Shown: piece by piece, positions 11,443 through 22,614 of the stretch
Layout of the letters: each line of letters begins with the position of its first letter
How positions within the stretch are numbered: position 1 is the first letter of the stretch
Origin: Moniliophthora roreri
Lineage: Eukaryota; Basidiomycota; Agaricomycetes; Agaricales; Marasmiaceae
Assembly: GCA_001466705.2 (NCBI GenBank)
Contig: LATX02000078.1
Span: 620,001 to 684,000 of the forward strand
DNA: 64,000 bases
Direction: 5' to 3'
Translations under genes and position numbers: made by a program
The notes under the pieces: generated by a model
What the model saw: only the letters and a program-made list of their open reading frames with translations
What the model was told of the DNA's origin: nothing
Database searches by the model: none

Positions 11443-11450
11443 TATAAAAA
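11443..11450 (+). promoter_or_regulatory. TATA box of the Con-6 gene
   Basis: TATAAAAA lies about 70 bp before the ATG at 11519, with a CCAAT element (GCCAATCA) about 30 bp further upstream at 11412. This is a strong classical promoter, fitting an inducible, highly expressed stress or sporulation gene. Confidence 0.65.
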
Positions 11451-11518
11451 GAACCTTGTCGTTTACAAATTCAATCAGCCCACGAATACCAAATCTCATA
11501 TTACTACAAAGAACCAAA

Positions 11519-11985
11519 ATGTCTTCATCTAGTACGTCGCCTCCTTTACTAGCCTACATCAGTTAGTTACTGACCAGCATCGCCACACAGAGAACCCAGA
11601 GCGCGTTGCCGCCGGTCTCAAGAGCACCCTAAACAAGTCTAATGTCTCCGAGGAAGCCAAGACTCGAGCAAGTGAGAGGTTACAGGAGATGGGTGCCGCC
11701 TCTGAGACCTCTGAGCGAGACACCTCTTCTCAGCCGAGACAATTCGCTTCAGGCAGTACTGTCGATGATGCACCTCCTGTGAAAGGCGCCGTCAATAAAG
11801 ACAGTGGACCAGAGATTGTTGAAGGTGGGCTTATCTTTCCGACGCAACATTGCGTGGCTAATCAAAAATTGGACGTAGATACCCCAGTACCGTTAGACGA
11901 TGATGATGAGTGGAAACCGCAGGGAGATGTTCTGGCGCATGAACCGGAAGATGACAAATATGAGTATGGAAAGGATGATTTTTAA
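11519..11985 (+). CDS. conidiation-specific protein 6 (Con-6) family protein
   Basis: Small hydrophilic protein of the Con-6 family, associated in ascomycetes with spore formation and stress; its biochemical role is unknown. Exon 1 (11519-11531) encodes MSSS. After a 59 bp intron the Con-6 motif follows at once: NPERVAAGLKSTL, then NVSEEAKTRASERLQEM. Only one copy of the motif is present, whereas many homologues carry two. A further segment, 11825-11878, is exactly 54 bp with GT and AG ends. It can be spliced out (117 residues) or retained in frame (135 residues). The C-terminus is very acidic (PLDDDDEW, EPEDDKYEYGKDDF). A TATA box and CCAAT element lie just upstream. Confidence 0.85.
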
Positions 11986-12510
11986 GGATGGGATTTACGG
12001 TTGAATATTTCTTGGAATTGTAATTTCAGACAACTTCAGAATCGGAAAACCCGCTTAACGCGTACGAGGTCATGCTGTTGGGGCTCGTGCTTAAAGCTCG
12101 AAGCCCGCCAGAGCTGAGGCATCTGATAGGCTTAAACGCTGGCTTTCGGGTGTATGATCGACATAAATCTCAATTTTGGTCAACGGCGTCGACTTACTGT
12201 GTTCTCGAACGTGAACTAAGCATTCCCAATACAGAATACACAACCCGAGTTCGCCCACATCCGCGGCATCGATTGCATGTTGGAACGTTGGATTCGATGG
12301 GCATCAAGGGCAACTTAGTCCTCTGTGCTGACGCACCGAGTGACAACTCACTGTCTGCGTTTTCGAACGTGAAGCATTTTCATTGCAGGATACTATCTTT
12401 CCGAGCCACGTTCGCCTACGTCTGCGACAGTGTTGGAACGTTGGATTTAGCCAGGCTTCGAAGATACACAATCAAACGATCGGCTTTTTAGCATTTACCC
12501 GCCATTAGAT
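11986..12510. other. intergenic with an unrecognised plus-strand open stretch
   Basis: A 139-codon plus-strand open stretch (12072-12491) is present. It does not resemble a known family and has no clear introns or promoter. The interval lies between the ends of the Con-6 and F-box genes. Confidence 0.3.
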
Positions 12511-14106
12511 TTAGTCTACATGGGGTTCCGCGTGTGATACCGTTATACGACGCCCCGCAGTCCCAAGCTTCTCCAAAGCCAGCAACTTCTCCAAGCGAGC
12601 TCCGTCTCCCGCAACCTCAATCACGACAGATTGCAGACTGCACACACCAGTATCTGCATCAGTATTCCATCTGGATATGACTGCGTCGCAGAGTGATTCG
12701 ACGTCCAAACCATCACTATGCACGACCAATGTCAAGTTTGAAAGCCGAGGTAGAAAATGCGATGATCCCGAGGAATGACCGTCTCTGACGATGAGCTGTT
12801 GTAGAAAGAGTGGGGTAACAACTTTGTTTCTTCCATATCTATTTTGCGAGTCGTCGTCATCGTAGTAGTACTCCTGCTCCTGGTCCTGGAGATAGAGTGT
12901 CTCCAAGCTTGGTAAAAACAAAAGGAAGGATATAGTTTGATGGTCATCGACTCCTGGTGCCTCCATGCGAAGAGAAGTGATGTTACACTGCGACCGAAGT
13001 AGAAACCTTTGTATCTCTTCTCGTCTTTCACCCCAGCTAATCCCTTCCCAGCCATTGCCAATGTCACTGCTCAAGGCGATAAATGAGAGACTGGGGAGTG
13101 TCAGGAACTCGAAGGCGAACACAAAATCATCCCCGTCCAAGGCCGCATCACAAATGATGGACAACGTGTGGACCTTGTGCAAGGTAACAGGCGCCACGAT
13201 CTCGAAGTTCCTCTCTGTAAACAGTTCGCTACCAATGCGATCTAATTTAAGCTCCTCCAGATTAGGACATTGCGACAGGACAAAAAGGGATTCCGGGGTA
13301 TACGAATACCGAAGGGTGAGATTCCTGATCTGTGACCATGGTAAGGCCATGTTATGGAGGTATATGGGCGTGCAATCAACCATCGAAAGCGCTGGAGCGA
13401 CTGCAAACATGTCTAACTGTCCGTGCCGTATGTCATCACCGGTATACAGTTTGAGTCGTTCCAGCATCGGGATGCGCCCTGAGATTGACGTGAAAGCCGG
13501 TTCGTCAAATAAATCGTCGTCTACGCAAAGATTGATGCTCCTCCAGCGTTCTGAGTTTTGGAGGAGAGGTCTTAACACAGGCAAGAGGGGCGCAATGTGG
13601 TAGTGGTCCAGAGACCACGTAAGTGGTGCATTTTGTGAGCGCTGCATGAAAAGCTGCGTTATTTGCGTCATGGAGAGGATCTTGTTTTTGCTCGGATAGG
13701 GGCATTCAATGTCAACATCCAATTTCGACCACAGCCAAGGCGTTGAGAGGACGATATCGCGCCAGCGTGCGCACACCATCGAAAGAGACATGACCGGCAG
13801 TCTTCTCGGAGACGACAGCTCATTCTTCTCACAGCAGAACGCGAATATGCTCGAGAGCATTTCTGTTGGCATTCTTTGGACTGGGGAAAGCACTGAGCGG
13901 TATAAATCAACCGACTTCTGCAGCCCTCTTCTCCTGTTATCCAATGATAATATCTCCGCTACCAATTTCTTCGTCTCATATTCCCACTTCCTGATTTCTT
14001 CTTCGGCTCGATAAAGGTGTTGCGTGACAGTCAATCGGTCAGAAGGAGAGAGGGATACCCGCGAATGTCCTTCGATGACGAGCAAACGGCTGAGTACGCG
14101 GTCCAT
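12511..14106 (-). CDS. F-box domain protein
   Basis: Probable substrate adaptor of an SCF ubiquitin ligase, of the type greatly expanded in mushrooms. Single exon, 531 residues. An N-terminal helical stretch (residues about 30-65) has heptad character (EEEIRKWEYETKKLVAEI). It is followed by the F-box at about 72-120, with LSPVQRMPTEMLSSIFAFCC and later VCARWRDIVLSTPWLWSKL. The rest is a degenerate leucine-rich region with recurrent L-x-x-L-x-L patterns (for example CPNLEELKLDRIG and FLPRLSNLTLVV) that would form the substrate platform. An acidic YYYDDDDSQ insertion sits near residue 410. No target can be predicted. The unusual absence of introns compared with its neighbours is common for this expanded family. 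Confidence 0.9.
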   Translation of the reverse strand: MDRVLSRLLVIEGHSRVSLSPSDRLTVTQHLYRAEEEIRKWEYETKKLVAEILSLDNRRRGLQKSVDLYRSVLSPVQRMPTEMLSSIFAFCCEKNELSSPRRLPVMSLSMVCARWRDIVLSTPWLWSKLDVDIECPYPSKNKILSMTQITQLFMQRSQNAPLTWSLDHYHIAPLLPVLRPLLQNSERWRSINLCVDDDLFDEPAFTSISGRIPMLERLKLYTGDDIRHGQLDMFAVAPALSMVDCTPIYLHNMALPWSQIRNLTLRYSYTPESLFVLSQCPNLEELKLDRIGSELFTERNFEIVAPVTLHKVHTLSIICDAALDGDDFVFAFEFLTLPSLSFIALSSDIGNGWEGISWGERREEIQRFLLRSQCNITSLRMEAPGVDDHQTISFLLFLPSLETLYLQDQEQEYYYDDDDSQNRYGRNKVVTPLFLQQLIVRDGHSSGSSHFLPRLSNLTLVVHSDGLDVESLCDAVISRWNTDADTGVCSLQSVVIEVAGDGARLEKLLALEKLGTAGRRITVSHAEPHVD

Positions 14107-14359
14107 CGTTTTGGCCCAAATTTTAAGCTGTCAGAATACTCTTCAACTGATGGTCACGTACTGGAAAGGAATATACGAACCTCAATCAGGTACAAAGTAG
14201 TCTGGGACAAAGCTTAGAGTCGTGTGAAATAATGCCCAAACTAAAATTCGAAAAATTTGCTCCTCTGATGGCGTCACACATTGCGCACGGACCCTCTCCG
14301 GCCCAATTCCGCGTATCTTTCACGGTTGTGCACACGTCCTCAGTACTTCTCCTGGTCTA

Positions 14360-17300
14360 ATGCCTTCTGTCAAGGTATCTTGCTATTCTCTTCCTGACTC
14401 TTGAATTTATCCTATATTTTTCACAGGATACAATTCCAGATCGTTCAATACGGATATGTGCTGACAGAGGAGGCACATTCTGGTGAGTAGAAAAACTCAT
14501 TCGAGTGTTTTATCTGACTCATTCAGTACAACAGTGATCTTCACGCGTAAGAAGTCTTCCTCTTTGACTTTCCTGTTTTGCTGATATAGGCTGATAGCTC
14601 ATATCCTGACCCAAATAACCCGGAAGAGAGAAAGGAAATCATTTTGAAGCTCCGTGAGTGAAAAATCGCCTGATCTGAATGTCTACTGACCTCCCGTTTA
14701 GTATCCCAAGATCCTGGAAACTACCAGGACGCGCCTACAGAAGGTATTAGACGTGTCTTGGAGCAAGTAACCGGCGAATCTATACCACGAGGGCAGGTGT
14801 TAGAGACCGATAAGATTGGTGAGTGTTGCCTTGTGGCCAGAATCACAGTCTGATTCACGGTTTTGATAGAGTACATCCGTCTCTCAACGACAATCGCAAC
14901 CAATGCTCTCCTGGAGCGTAAAGGCCATAAGCATGCCTTGCTTATCACGAAGGGATTCAAGGATCTTCTCCTTATCGGGAATCAATCTCGTCCCAAAATT
15001 TTCGACCTCAACATTCGCAGACCGGCACCACTTTACTCAACAGTCGTTGAAGTTGACGAACGAGTTACTCTGGTGGGATACACCAGTGATCCGAAGGCTG
15101 AAGAGCATGCTGTACAATTTGATGAAGCCGGGAATGTTGTTCGGGGCTACAGAGGAAAAGGCTGGGATGGCAAAGGAGATGCCGAAGGGGAAGGCAAAGT
15201 TGTCAGAGGTGAAAGTGGTGAAGCTGTTAGGATTATGAAAGAGCCCGGTAAGTCGCTGATATGTGGACGGTTAGCGCAGACTGATAACGGTTCTGCAGAC
15301 CTGGAACGAGTCAAGCGAGATCTGCAAAAGCTTTACGATGAAGGTTATCGCTCAATTGCTATTGTCCTCTTACATTCGTATACATATCCTCAGCACGAAC
15401 TCTTGGTTGGCAAAGTAGCCCGCTCAGTGGGCTTCTCTCATGTCTCTTGTTCCTCTCAGCTACTCCCCATGATTAAAGTCGTCCCTCGAGGTGTATCATC
15501 TACTGCCGATGCATATCTTACACCAATTCTCTATGAATATCTCGATGGATTCTTCTCAGGCTTCGACAGCAAGCTGAGGGATGGCAAGATCCGGAGTCCA
15601 CGCGTTGAGTTCATGGGCTCCGATGGTGGTCTAGTAGATGCTAATAGGTTCTCCGGACTAAAGAGCATACTGAGCGGCCCTGCTGGAGGTGTGGTTGGTT
15701 ACGCGTTAACGAGTTGGGATGAGAAGGAGCGGACACCGGTCATAGGGTGAGTACTTCGTTCAAACAGCCGACTTTGCTAATGCTACTCTTGTCCAGGCTT
15801 GATATCGGTGGAACTTCGACGTCAGTCTTATCTTTCAACTATGCCTTATACAGTCAGCTGAGTTTATTCCCAGGGATGTCTCGCGTTTCTCAGGCCGCTA
15901 TGAAGTCACGTACGAGACCACCACAGCCGGCGTGACTATTCAGTCACCTCAGTTGGATATCAACACCGTTGCTGCTGGAGGAGGATCCTGCCTTTCCTTC
16001 CGTAACGGCCTGTTCTTAGCTGGGCCTGAAAGTGCCGGTGCCGATCCAGGTCCTACGTGTTACAGGTACTCAATTCACGGCTGCGCACAACTTCTTGTTG
16101 TTGAAACTTGCTTCCCCCAGGAAAAATGGTCCTCTAGCGGTAACAGATGCCAACCTACTCCTGGGTCGGCTCATAACAGACTACTTTCCCAAAATATTCG
16201 GGCCGAGTGAGAAGGAGCCCTTGGATATCGAGGCATCGCGGAAAGCTTTCGAGAAAGTCGTCAAAGAGGTCAACGATAGTTACGGATCTGCAGAGGGAGA
16301 TGCCAGCGTAAAGAGGGAGTGGTCGTTCGATGAGGTGGTGTATGGGTTAGTGCTACTCCTGCTTTGATTTCGGGATCGTTGCTAATTGATCATGTGCGCA
16401 CCAGATTCATCAAGGTAGCAAATGAAACGATGTGTAGGCCGATTCGGGCTTTAACCGAGGCGAGGGGTTATGCGACGGGAAATCATGTGTACGTGTCTTC
16501 TTTCAACATTCTCGTACTATCGTCTAAAGTTGGCTGGCATCGTGGCATTGTTCATGAAGCCTTGCCTCGTTCGGTGGTGCAGGTGGTCAACACGCTTGCG
16601 AGATCGCCAAACTACTTGGTATTCACACCATCTTGATCCACCGATACTCTTCCGTGTTGAGTGCATACGGGTTGGCATTGGCCGATCGGTGAGTACTCGT
16701 CCTTTCAACATCACTGTACTCTGACTTGGTGATCATCAACAGTGCCCACGAGATCCAAGCCCCAAGCTCTACATTCTACTCAGCCAACACTAAACCAGAG
16801 CTCATCTCACGACTCGACAAGACGGAAAGTGAAGTCAAAGAAGAGCTTCGCAAGCAAGGATTCGAGGGGAAGAGAGTGCATGCAGAAAGGATGCTGAACA
16901 TGCGTTTCGAGGGAACGGATACAGCGCTGATGGTGTTGCCCGAAGGCGATGAGAAGGATGGCGAAGACGGGGAAGATTTCTTGAAAGCTTTCAAGAGAGC
17001 GTATAAGAGCGAGTTTGGGTTTTTGTTGGAGGGAAAGACGATCGTTGTCGATGATATCAAGGTTCGTTTTTCATTTGCCATTTGTTTAAGCTCATGCTTG
17101 TTGATGATGGCACCAGGTTAGAGGCGTCGGCAAAACATTCGATACTTTGGGCGAGTCCGTGTTCTCTGAGATGGCTCGCCTGCGCGAGACCAACGCCATC
17201 AAGCCTGTTGCTGACGAGAAGATCGACTCGAAGCATTCAGTCTACTTTGACCAAGTCGGGAGAGTTGACGATACACCGGTATACCTGCTGGACAAGCTTG

Positions 17301-17419
17301 AAGTGGGCGACGAAATCAAAGGTCCAGCAGTCGTCATCGACAATACACAAACTATCGTAGTCGTACCGGGCGCAAAGGCTATATTGGCGAGGAAACATTT
17401 AGTTCTTAACGTTGATTGA
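14360..17419 (+). CDS. 5-oxoprolinase-like protein, hydantoinase A half only
   Basis: Related to ATP-dependent 5-oxoprolinase, which opens 5-oxoproline to glutamate in glutathione turnover. About fourteen exons give roughly 785 residues by my estimate. The N-terminal hydantoinase/oxoprolinase signature is present ([19 protein letters not shown], split by two short introns), followed by [66 protein letters not shown] and [14 protein letters not shown]. The protein ends with [13 protein letters not shown] and a TGA at 17417. That is where the roughly 500-residue hydantoinase B half should begin in full-length eukaryotic enzymes of about 1,280 residues. No hydantoinase B sequence lies downstream, because the next gene's end is 52 bp away on the other strand. 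It is either a truncated paralogue or a stand-alone A subunit. Start chosen at the ATG two codons before a cleanly spliced second exon. Confidence 0.85.
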
Positions 17420-17471
17420 TTCTGAACGTATGAATATATATGTATTTCATATGAATTAGACGTGTAGTGTA

Positions 17472-19080
17472 TCAAGTACTAGGAACTGCAATTTTGTCTA
17501 CCCATTCACAAGCACTCTGTATCGCCTGTTCTCTCGCAGAATCCGAAGGTACTATATCCATCGCTAGGAAATCATGTGTTGCATCTTTTTGAACATCTAA
17601 TGTGATCTCGACGCCGTCATTCTTCATCAATCCAACGAGCTGTTCGACCTCTTGTTGAAGAGACTCTGCGTCGCCTATTGATACGAATGTGGGCGGGTAG
17701 CCTGTGTACGAGCCAGGTGGAGCGCGATCTAACAAAGGTTAACAGGTACTTAAACACGGAAGGCGAGGTAGCGATGCTCACTCGATGAAAGATAAGGCGA
17801 GAAAGCCAACTCCGGAGGGTGGTGGCCGATGAATCGAACGTTTGCGAGATGTGAAGTGGCAAGCCAATCGATTTCGGTATTAGGTCGAGGCTTGGTCATT
17901 CCTTGTGTTATCTCAAAGTCGATTGCTAGTGGGAAACAGTGTCAATTTGCAAGAATTCAGTTCGTTTGGCAGCACGCACCCATATCTATAACGGGCTATA
18001 ACAAGAGCATCGTCAGCATGAGTCACTTCAAGAGAGAATGAGTGTTCAGTTCTACCGAGAATAGCATCAATCTGCCCGGAAGAGGAAGAACCTTCTCTTC
18101 GTAGAGGTATCGGGAGAGCATCATGACTAGGTTTCCTGGAGTACTGTACGGTCAACCCTCTGGAAGATTGAGAAAAGTATTGAGGCTGACCTCCAGCGCA
18201 AGCACCCAAGATCACAATTCGACTCGAATCTATCTTGAGCGTTTCGACGAGATGAGCGTAGGCAGCGAGGCCATCTAAAAGTTGAGCTGGATGGCATGAT
18301 TCACCACAAAGGCGGTATTCGACAGCTGAGAGAGAATATTAGTACATGGAGACGTAGAGCTGGGTCTCAGACGTACAAAGTATTCGCTTCATCTTTGAGC
18401 GCTTTGACTGAAATCAGGAACTAGTAATTATTTAGATGACGCAAACTCACTTTATTCAGCAACCGCGCGATATCTGAAAGGAGGGTTCAGGAGACGCCAC
18501 AGGATTCGGGAACCCACGTACTTAGTTCACCAAATTTCTCGGTACCATTACCCATCATATAGCCCCCACCATGGATGAACAAACCCACCACACCATCACC
18601 TTCCTCCAGTTTCTCGCCTTTCGGCCAGACATATCCTGGAACTCTTACCCCCTTCACTTTGATATCTTTAGCCATACCCTTGACCAATGCGTCTCTTGCC
18701 GGTTCCATCCAGATAAATGACGTCTCCTTCAACGTTCCGGTTGCTGGTCCCTTCGTTTTATCCACTGAAGCCGGCGCTATACCACATTCCGCGTTCAGAG
18801 GCATAATCCAGCGCACCATACGCATGAAAACGCATTCTTTGACTTTCCATGATTTTCGGCCCCTGTTTGATGGGATAGAGTAGTACACGGACCAGGCTGG
18901 TATAAGAATGAATAAGGAGAGACCACGAGAGAAGATGTATATCCCCTTGAACGGTTGACGGTTTTGGATAGGAAATTTTAGTAAAGAAGGGGAGATTTTG
19001 GAATTGGAGGTGTTGTTTTTTGACATAAGGGCCTTTGTATGATACAGAACATTTGAAGTCTCTTCGTTCCTTAAGTACAT
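17472..19080 (-). CDS. alpha/beta hydrolase (HSL-type esterase/lipase) with Cys at the nucleophile position
   Basis: Member of the hormone-sensitive-lipase-like esterases. A hydrophobic segment near the N-terminus (GLSLFILIPAWSVYYSI) could anchor it in a membrane. The oxyanion motif HGGG (FIHGGGYMMGN) is intact. After introns come VEYRLCGE and HPAQLLDGLAAYAHLVE. The nucleophile elbow then reads GACAGGN where the family has GDSAGGN, so the catalytic Ser is replaced by Cys. The acid and base regions look normal: SIGDAESL and ATHDFLAMDIVP. Splicing restores FSPVIDMG and PYLSSDRAPPG. An alternative start is the ATG at 19026 (MSKNN). It ends tail to tail with the oxoprolinase-like gene and starts 562 bp from the divergent 2OG oxygenase. 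The activity may be reduced, thioesterase-like or lost. Confidence 0.85.
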
Positions 19081-19642
19081 ATACTTGAAATCACGAGGCC
19101 GCGCTTGCGAATCTGTTCGGCAGATGTCGACCCTAGTGTTTGATGAAACGATTCAACAGCATAATCCGCAGCAGAAGCATTAGTCGACTATTCCACTCAG
19201 CACAGTGTTCTGGGTCGCCTGAGCATATTCACAGTCACGGGAGGAGATCATGATGGTTGCGCAGCATAAGAGCAGTGAAAAAGGGTGATAAGTTGACGTG
19301 GGGTTCAAGCCAAAACTGACGTGGATTGAGACCAGCAGGAACCGGAAACATGTTACTAGTCTGAGTAGTCTTCGAAAGCTGAGATAGCAACTTGCAAGAA
19401 ATTGACGTGGTGGATGATGGATAGAAAGTCGAGTCGGAGATATGTACCTGAAGACATGGGTACAAATAAGCGCCTATAACCTGTATACCTGCCGACTCAA
19501 TCTCAAGGTATGATCGTGTCGCGTCCAGAGTAGACAAGTGTGTTCCTTCAAACCGAGGAGGTGAAAGGTCGAGTCATGCGGCAGCGCATTAGTTGCAGCT
19601 CGGTTCCGGCAATCCGGCAGCCTGCCTTGGTTCTTCTCTACC
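19081..19642. promoter_or_regulatory. shared divergent promoter region
   Basis: 562 bp between the starts of the alpha/beta hydrolase (minus) and the 2OG oxygenase (plus). No gene is visible inside, so both promoters must be here, which allows joint control. I see no clear TATA box. Confidence 0.5.
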
Positions 19643-20955
19643 ATGTCGCCAGATACTACCAGGGTCCCAATTATCGATGTTGGTCCTCTGTTCACCAAGG
19701 AATTTTCCGACCCTGCGGTCAAAGATGTTGTGAACGCCCTTCGAGATGCCTGCTCTACTTGGGGATTCTTTGAGATCATAGGTCATCAAGTACCGCTCAA
19801 GTTGCAACGAGATCTCGTACAACTGAGCAAAGCGTTCTTCGCACTACCGGAGGAAAAGAAGCTAGCTATAGACGTGAGGAAAGGTGGACCAGCTTGGAGG
19901 GGTTACATGCCGATGAGCGGTGAAAGTGAGTGTAAAGAAATTTTTTGTTTTTTGATCGATCGTTGCTGACTTTTTGACGTTGGGAAGGCACTCACGGCGT
20001 CGTCGACCGTAAAGAAGGTATCTATTTTGGTCCTGAACACTCAAGTACACATGAGCTTCTCGGTATGCCGCTTCATGGACAGAACCGGTTTCCTCCGGAA
20101 GAAGACGTTCCAGGAATGAAAGACACTGTCTTGGACTATATTGAGAGGGTCACCGAAGTCGGGAAGCAGCTTACCACAGGATTATCGTTGGCATTGGGCT
20201 TGGATTCCAAGTACATGAACCAACATCTCCTGGAGCCAGAGCCAGTAGCGTTGTTTAGATTCTTCAGGTACCCGCCTAACGAATCTGGAGTCACGGATGG
20301 ATCTGGCATTGGAGAACATTCCGGTACGTATTACATTCCATCTCTGGTCAAGCGAATGATGAACAAGAACTCTACAGACTTTGGCTTTCTCACCATCCTA
20401 ATGCAAGATTCTCCTGGACTGCAGGTCATGTCTCCATCTGGAGAATGGGTTGACGTCCCCGTTATTGAGGGCGCGTTTGTCGTGAATGTCGGTGACATGT
20501 TTGATATGCTGACTGGTGGACGGTTCGTTTCTCGCAGACACCGTGCATTATCACCACCTGCCGGAGGTCCTGACCGACATTCCTTCCCATTCTTCTTTGA
20601 TTTTTCGTGGACCGCTGAGATGAAGGAGCTTCCCATCCCAGAGGACGTGTTCCCGATCACTGAGGAGACAAAGGCAGAGGCAAAAGCGCGGTGGGCAACG
20701 ACAACTTTCAAGAGCGTGGAAGGTCGCTGGTGGCAATATCTCGCGAAGAAAGTGAGGAAGGTATGTACCACACAGTCTTTATGGGAGTGAACCACCTCTC
20801 AATCGTACCATTAGGTCTTCCCGGACTTAAATCTCCCTGATTTTGACGCGAATACATCTGTATCGAGCAGGTTCAATATGCCTGTAATCACAGCACCTGC
20901 CACGGGGCACTCCCTGATTCCGAGTATATTCTTTATCCATCTCTGTACTCCATAG
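19643..20955 (+). CDS. 2-oxoglutarate/Fe(II)-dependent oxygenase (isopenicillin N synthase-like)
   Basis: Non-haem iron oxygenase of the DIOX_N plus 2OG-FeII family, which hydroxylates, desaturates or ring-modifies small molecules. Four exons (19643-19925, 19988-20323, 20378-20760, 20815-20955) sum to 381 codons, giving 380 residues. The DIOX_N part begins RVPIIDVGPLF and contains ACSTWGFFEIIGH. The iron triad is H205-x-D207 (HSD, assembled across intron 2) and H261 (SRRHRAL), and the 2-oxoglutarate-binding RxS is R273-H-S275. All catalytic residues are present. It is divergent from the alpha/beta hydrolase and lies about 11 kb from the GGPP synthase, so a role in tailoring a terpenoid is possible but unproven. 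Alternative substrates include flavonoid- or gibberellin-like compounds and detoxification targets. Confidence 0.93.
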
Positions 20956-21371
20956 GCTCAAGCTGCACCTCACTCGAATGACCTTCTTGCAACATGACTG
21001 TATTAGCCGAAGCCTTCCATGAGCAAAGCGCCGAGCATGCCGAAGCCAGGAAAGATAGTCACACTTTTTGAGAGACTAATTGTCGTTTGCTCTAAACTCT
21101 TCCAGACCGAGACATGTTGAAAAGCCTTCAGGATACGAGGTTCTGAGGATGCAGAAGAAAAATATGTTGAATATCTGTAAGTGAAGGAAGCACTTGAGTT
21201 TCTGAGTCCATCATGAAGGCGCGGGAACAAGATTTCGGCGCGGGTTGTAACGCGGGTTGCAACGCGTTTCATCTCGCAACTGCATCTCATAACCGCCATC
21301 ATCCCCCATTTACCTCATATTCTCTGTACTTAATAATAATTCAAGTCTCGCAATCGCAATTTTGCTCAAAA
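20956..21371. other. intergenic upstream region of the surface protein gene
   Basis: No gene seen. It contains a pair of 12 bp direct repeats (listed separately) about 110 bp before the downstream ATG. Confidence 0.4.
21240..21263 (+). promoter_or_regulatory. paired 12 bp direct repeat upstream of 21372
   Basis: GCGGGTTGTAAC (21240-21251) is followed without a gap by GCGGGTTGCAAC (21252-21263), one mismatch apart. It lies 109 bp before the start codon at 21372 and could be a tandem transcription-factor site. The factor is not known. Confidence 0.4.
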
Positions 21372-22614
21372 ATGGATCCTAACGCTGTCAATACCAACGT
21401 CACCATCGACGACTTTGATTCGCTCATTACTTATGCCGACCAATCACAATGGACGACGCCAGACACGTTCAGTGCAGATTATAACCCAGACTCGAAGGAG
21501 TGGCTACGGGGAACGTATCATTTGACAGAGGTTGTGGGCGCAGAGCTTGACTTGAACTTTACTGGTGAGCGGACCATAGTTCATCTGAATTGTGAATACT
21601 GTTTTTAATTTTTACAGGCCCGGCAATCTACATCTACGGTCATTCTGGACCATCGTATGGATCTTATTCGATTGATATCGACGGAATATCCACCACAAAG
21701 AGTGCTTATGCCGCTCAGAACGTGTCAACGCCATACCTTCTTTACGAAGCGAGTAACCTCGCATATGCAAAGCATACCCTCAGGCTCAAGAATCTCGGAA
21801 AGCAGGATCAGGATCAAAGTGGAAATGGACTCCTGTTGGATTTTATTCGTTCCACGGTGCAATTGGCACCTGAAGGGTGCGCTCGTCTTCTCCTGTCTTT
21901 GCTTTGAAATCTCAAGTATTCTTAAGAGCAACCGTTGAAAACAAGACAATCGAGGAGACTGACCCATCTATAACTTACACCGGTGAATGGGGACATAATC
22001 AATCTGGTAACTTCAGTGGAGGAGGGTCGACATATACCAATGGGGATGGAGCGTCGTTCTCCCTTACCTTCCAAGGTTCGCACAAGGCGCTCTTTCCCTC
22101 TTCCGTAGACCCCTTCTGATTACCACAAACAGCGTCCGCCATATACGTATTCGGTGACAAGAAGAACGACCACGGTCTCTATTCTGTCTCTCTTGACAAT
22201 GGATCCGCCGAGATCTACAATGGCGTCTCTGGGTGCGGCGGTGGATTTGGATTTACATGCGAACAACAACTCCCCAGTATCAAATACTTTGCATCCAACT
22301 TGGCCCAGGGCAATCATACACTCACTCTCACGAATATCCCTGGCGTCAACAAGTCATTCTTTGGTTCGTGACAAGTAACTGTTTGCCATAGCCACTTTAC
22401 TGACGTCGATCTAGATCTCGATAGTATCGTCCTCACCGTGCCTTCAAAGTATGGACCACGACAACTGAACGCTTCGACCTTAACGACTCGTGCTGCACAA
22501 GCCAGCCCAACAACTCCGAATGGAAATGGTTCTCATCCAGGAACATCAGCCATGAATCCGATCCTCTTCATGATTCTAGCGGTTGTTTGGGTGTTCAACG
22601 GCATCAGGCTTTAG
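21372..22614 (+). CDS. surface-type glycoprotein with two beta-rich repeats and C-terminal hydrophobic tail
   Basis: A protein of a type widespread in mushrooms, without an assigned function. Five exons. Two similar beta-sandwich-like halves are visible: first NVTIDDFDSLITY with GPAIYIYGHSGPSYGSYSIDIDG and HTLRLKNLG, then DPSITYTGEW with SAIYVFGDKKNDHGLYSVSLD and HTLTLTNIPG. Several N-glycosylation sites (NVT, NFT, NQS, NFS, NGS, NHT) suggest passage through the secretory pathway. The C-terminus (MNPILFMILAVVWVFNG) is hydrophobic and could be a membrane anchor or GPI signal. No signal peptide is seen at the chosen ATG (MDPNAVNTN), so an upstream exon may be missing. Carbohydrate binding is a guess from fold resemblance. 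Confidence 0.7.

Noticed and set aside
12965..13603. 212-codon plus-strand open frame.
   Set aside because: It is antisense to the intact F-box gene and shows no family resemblance.
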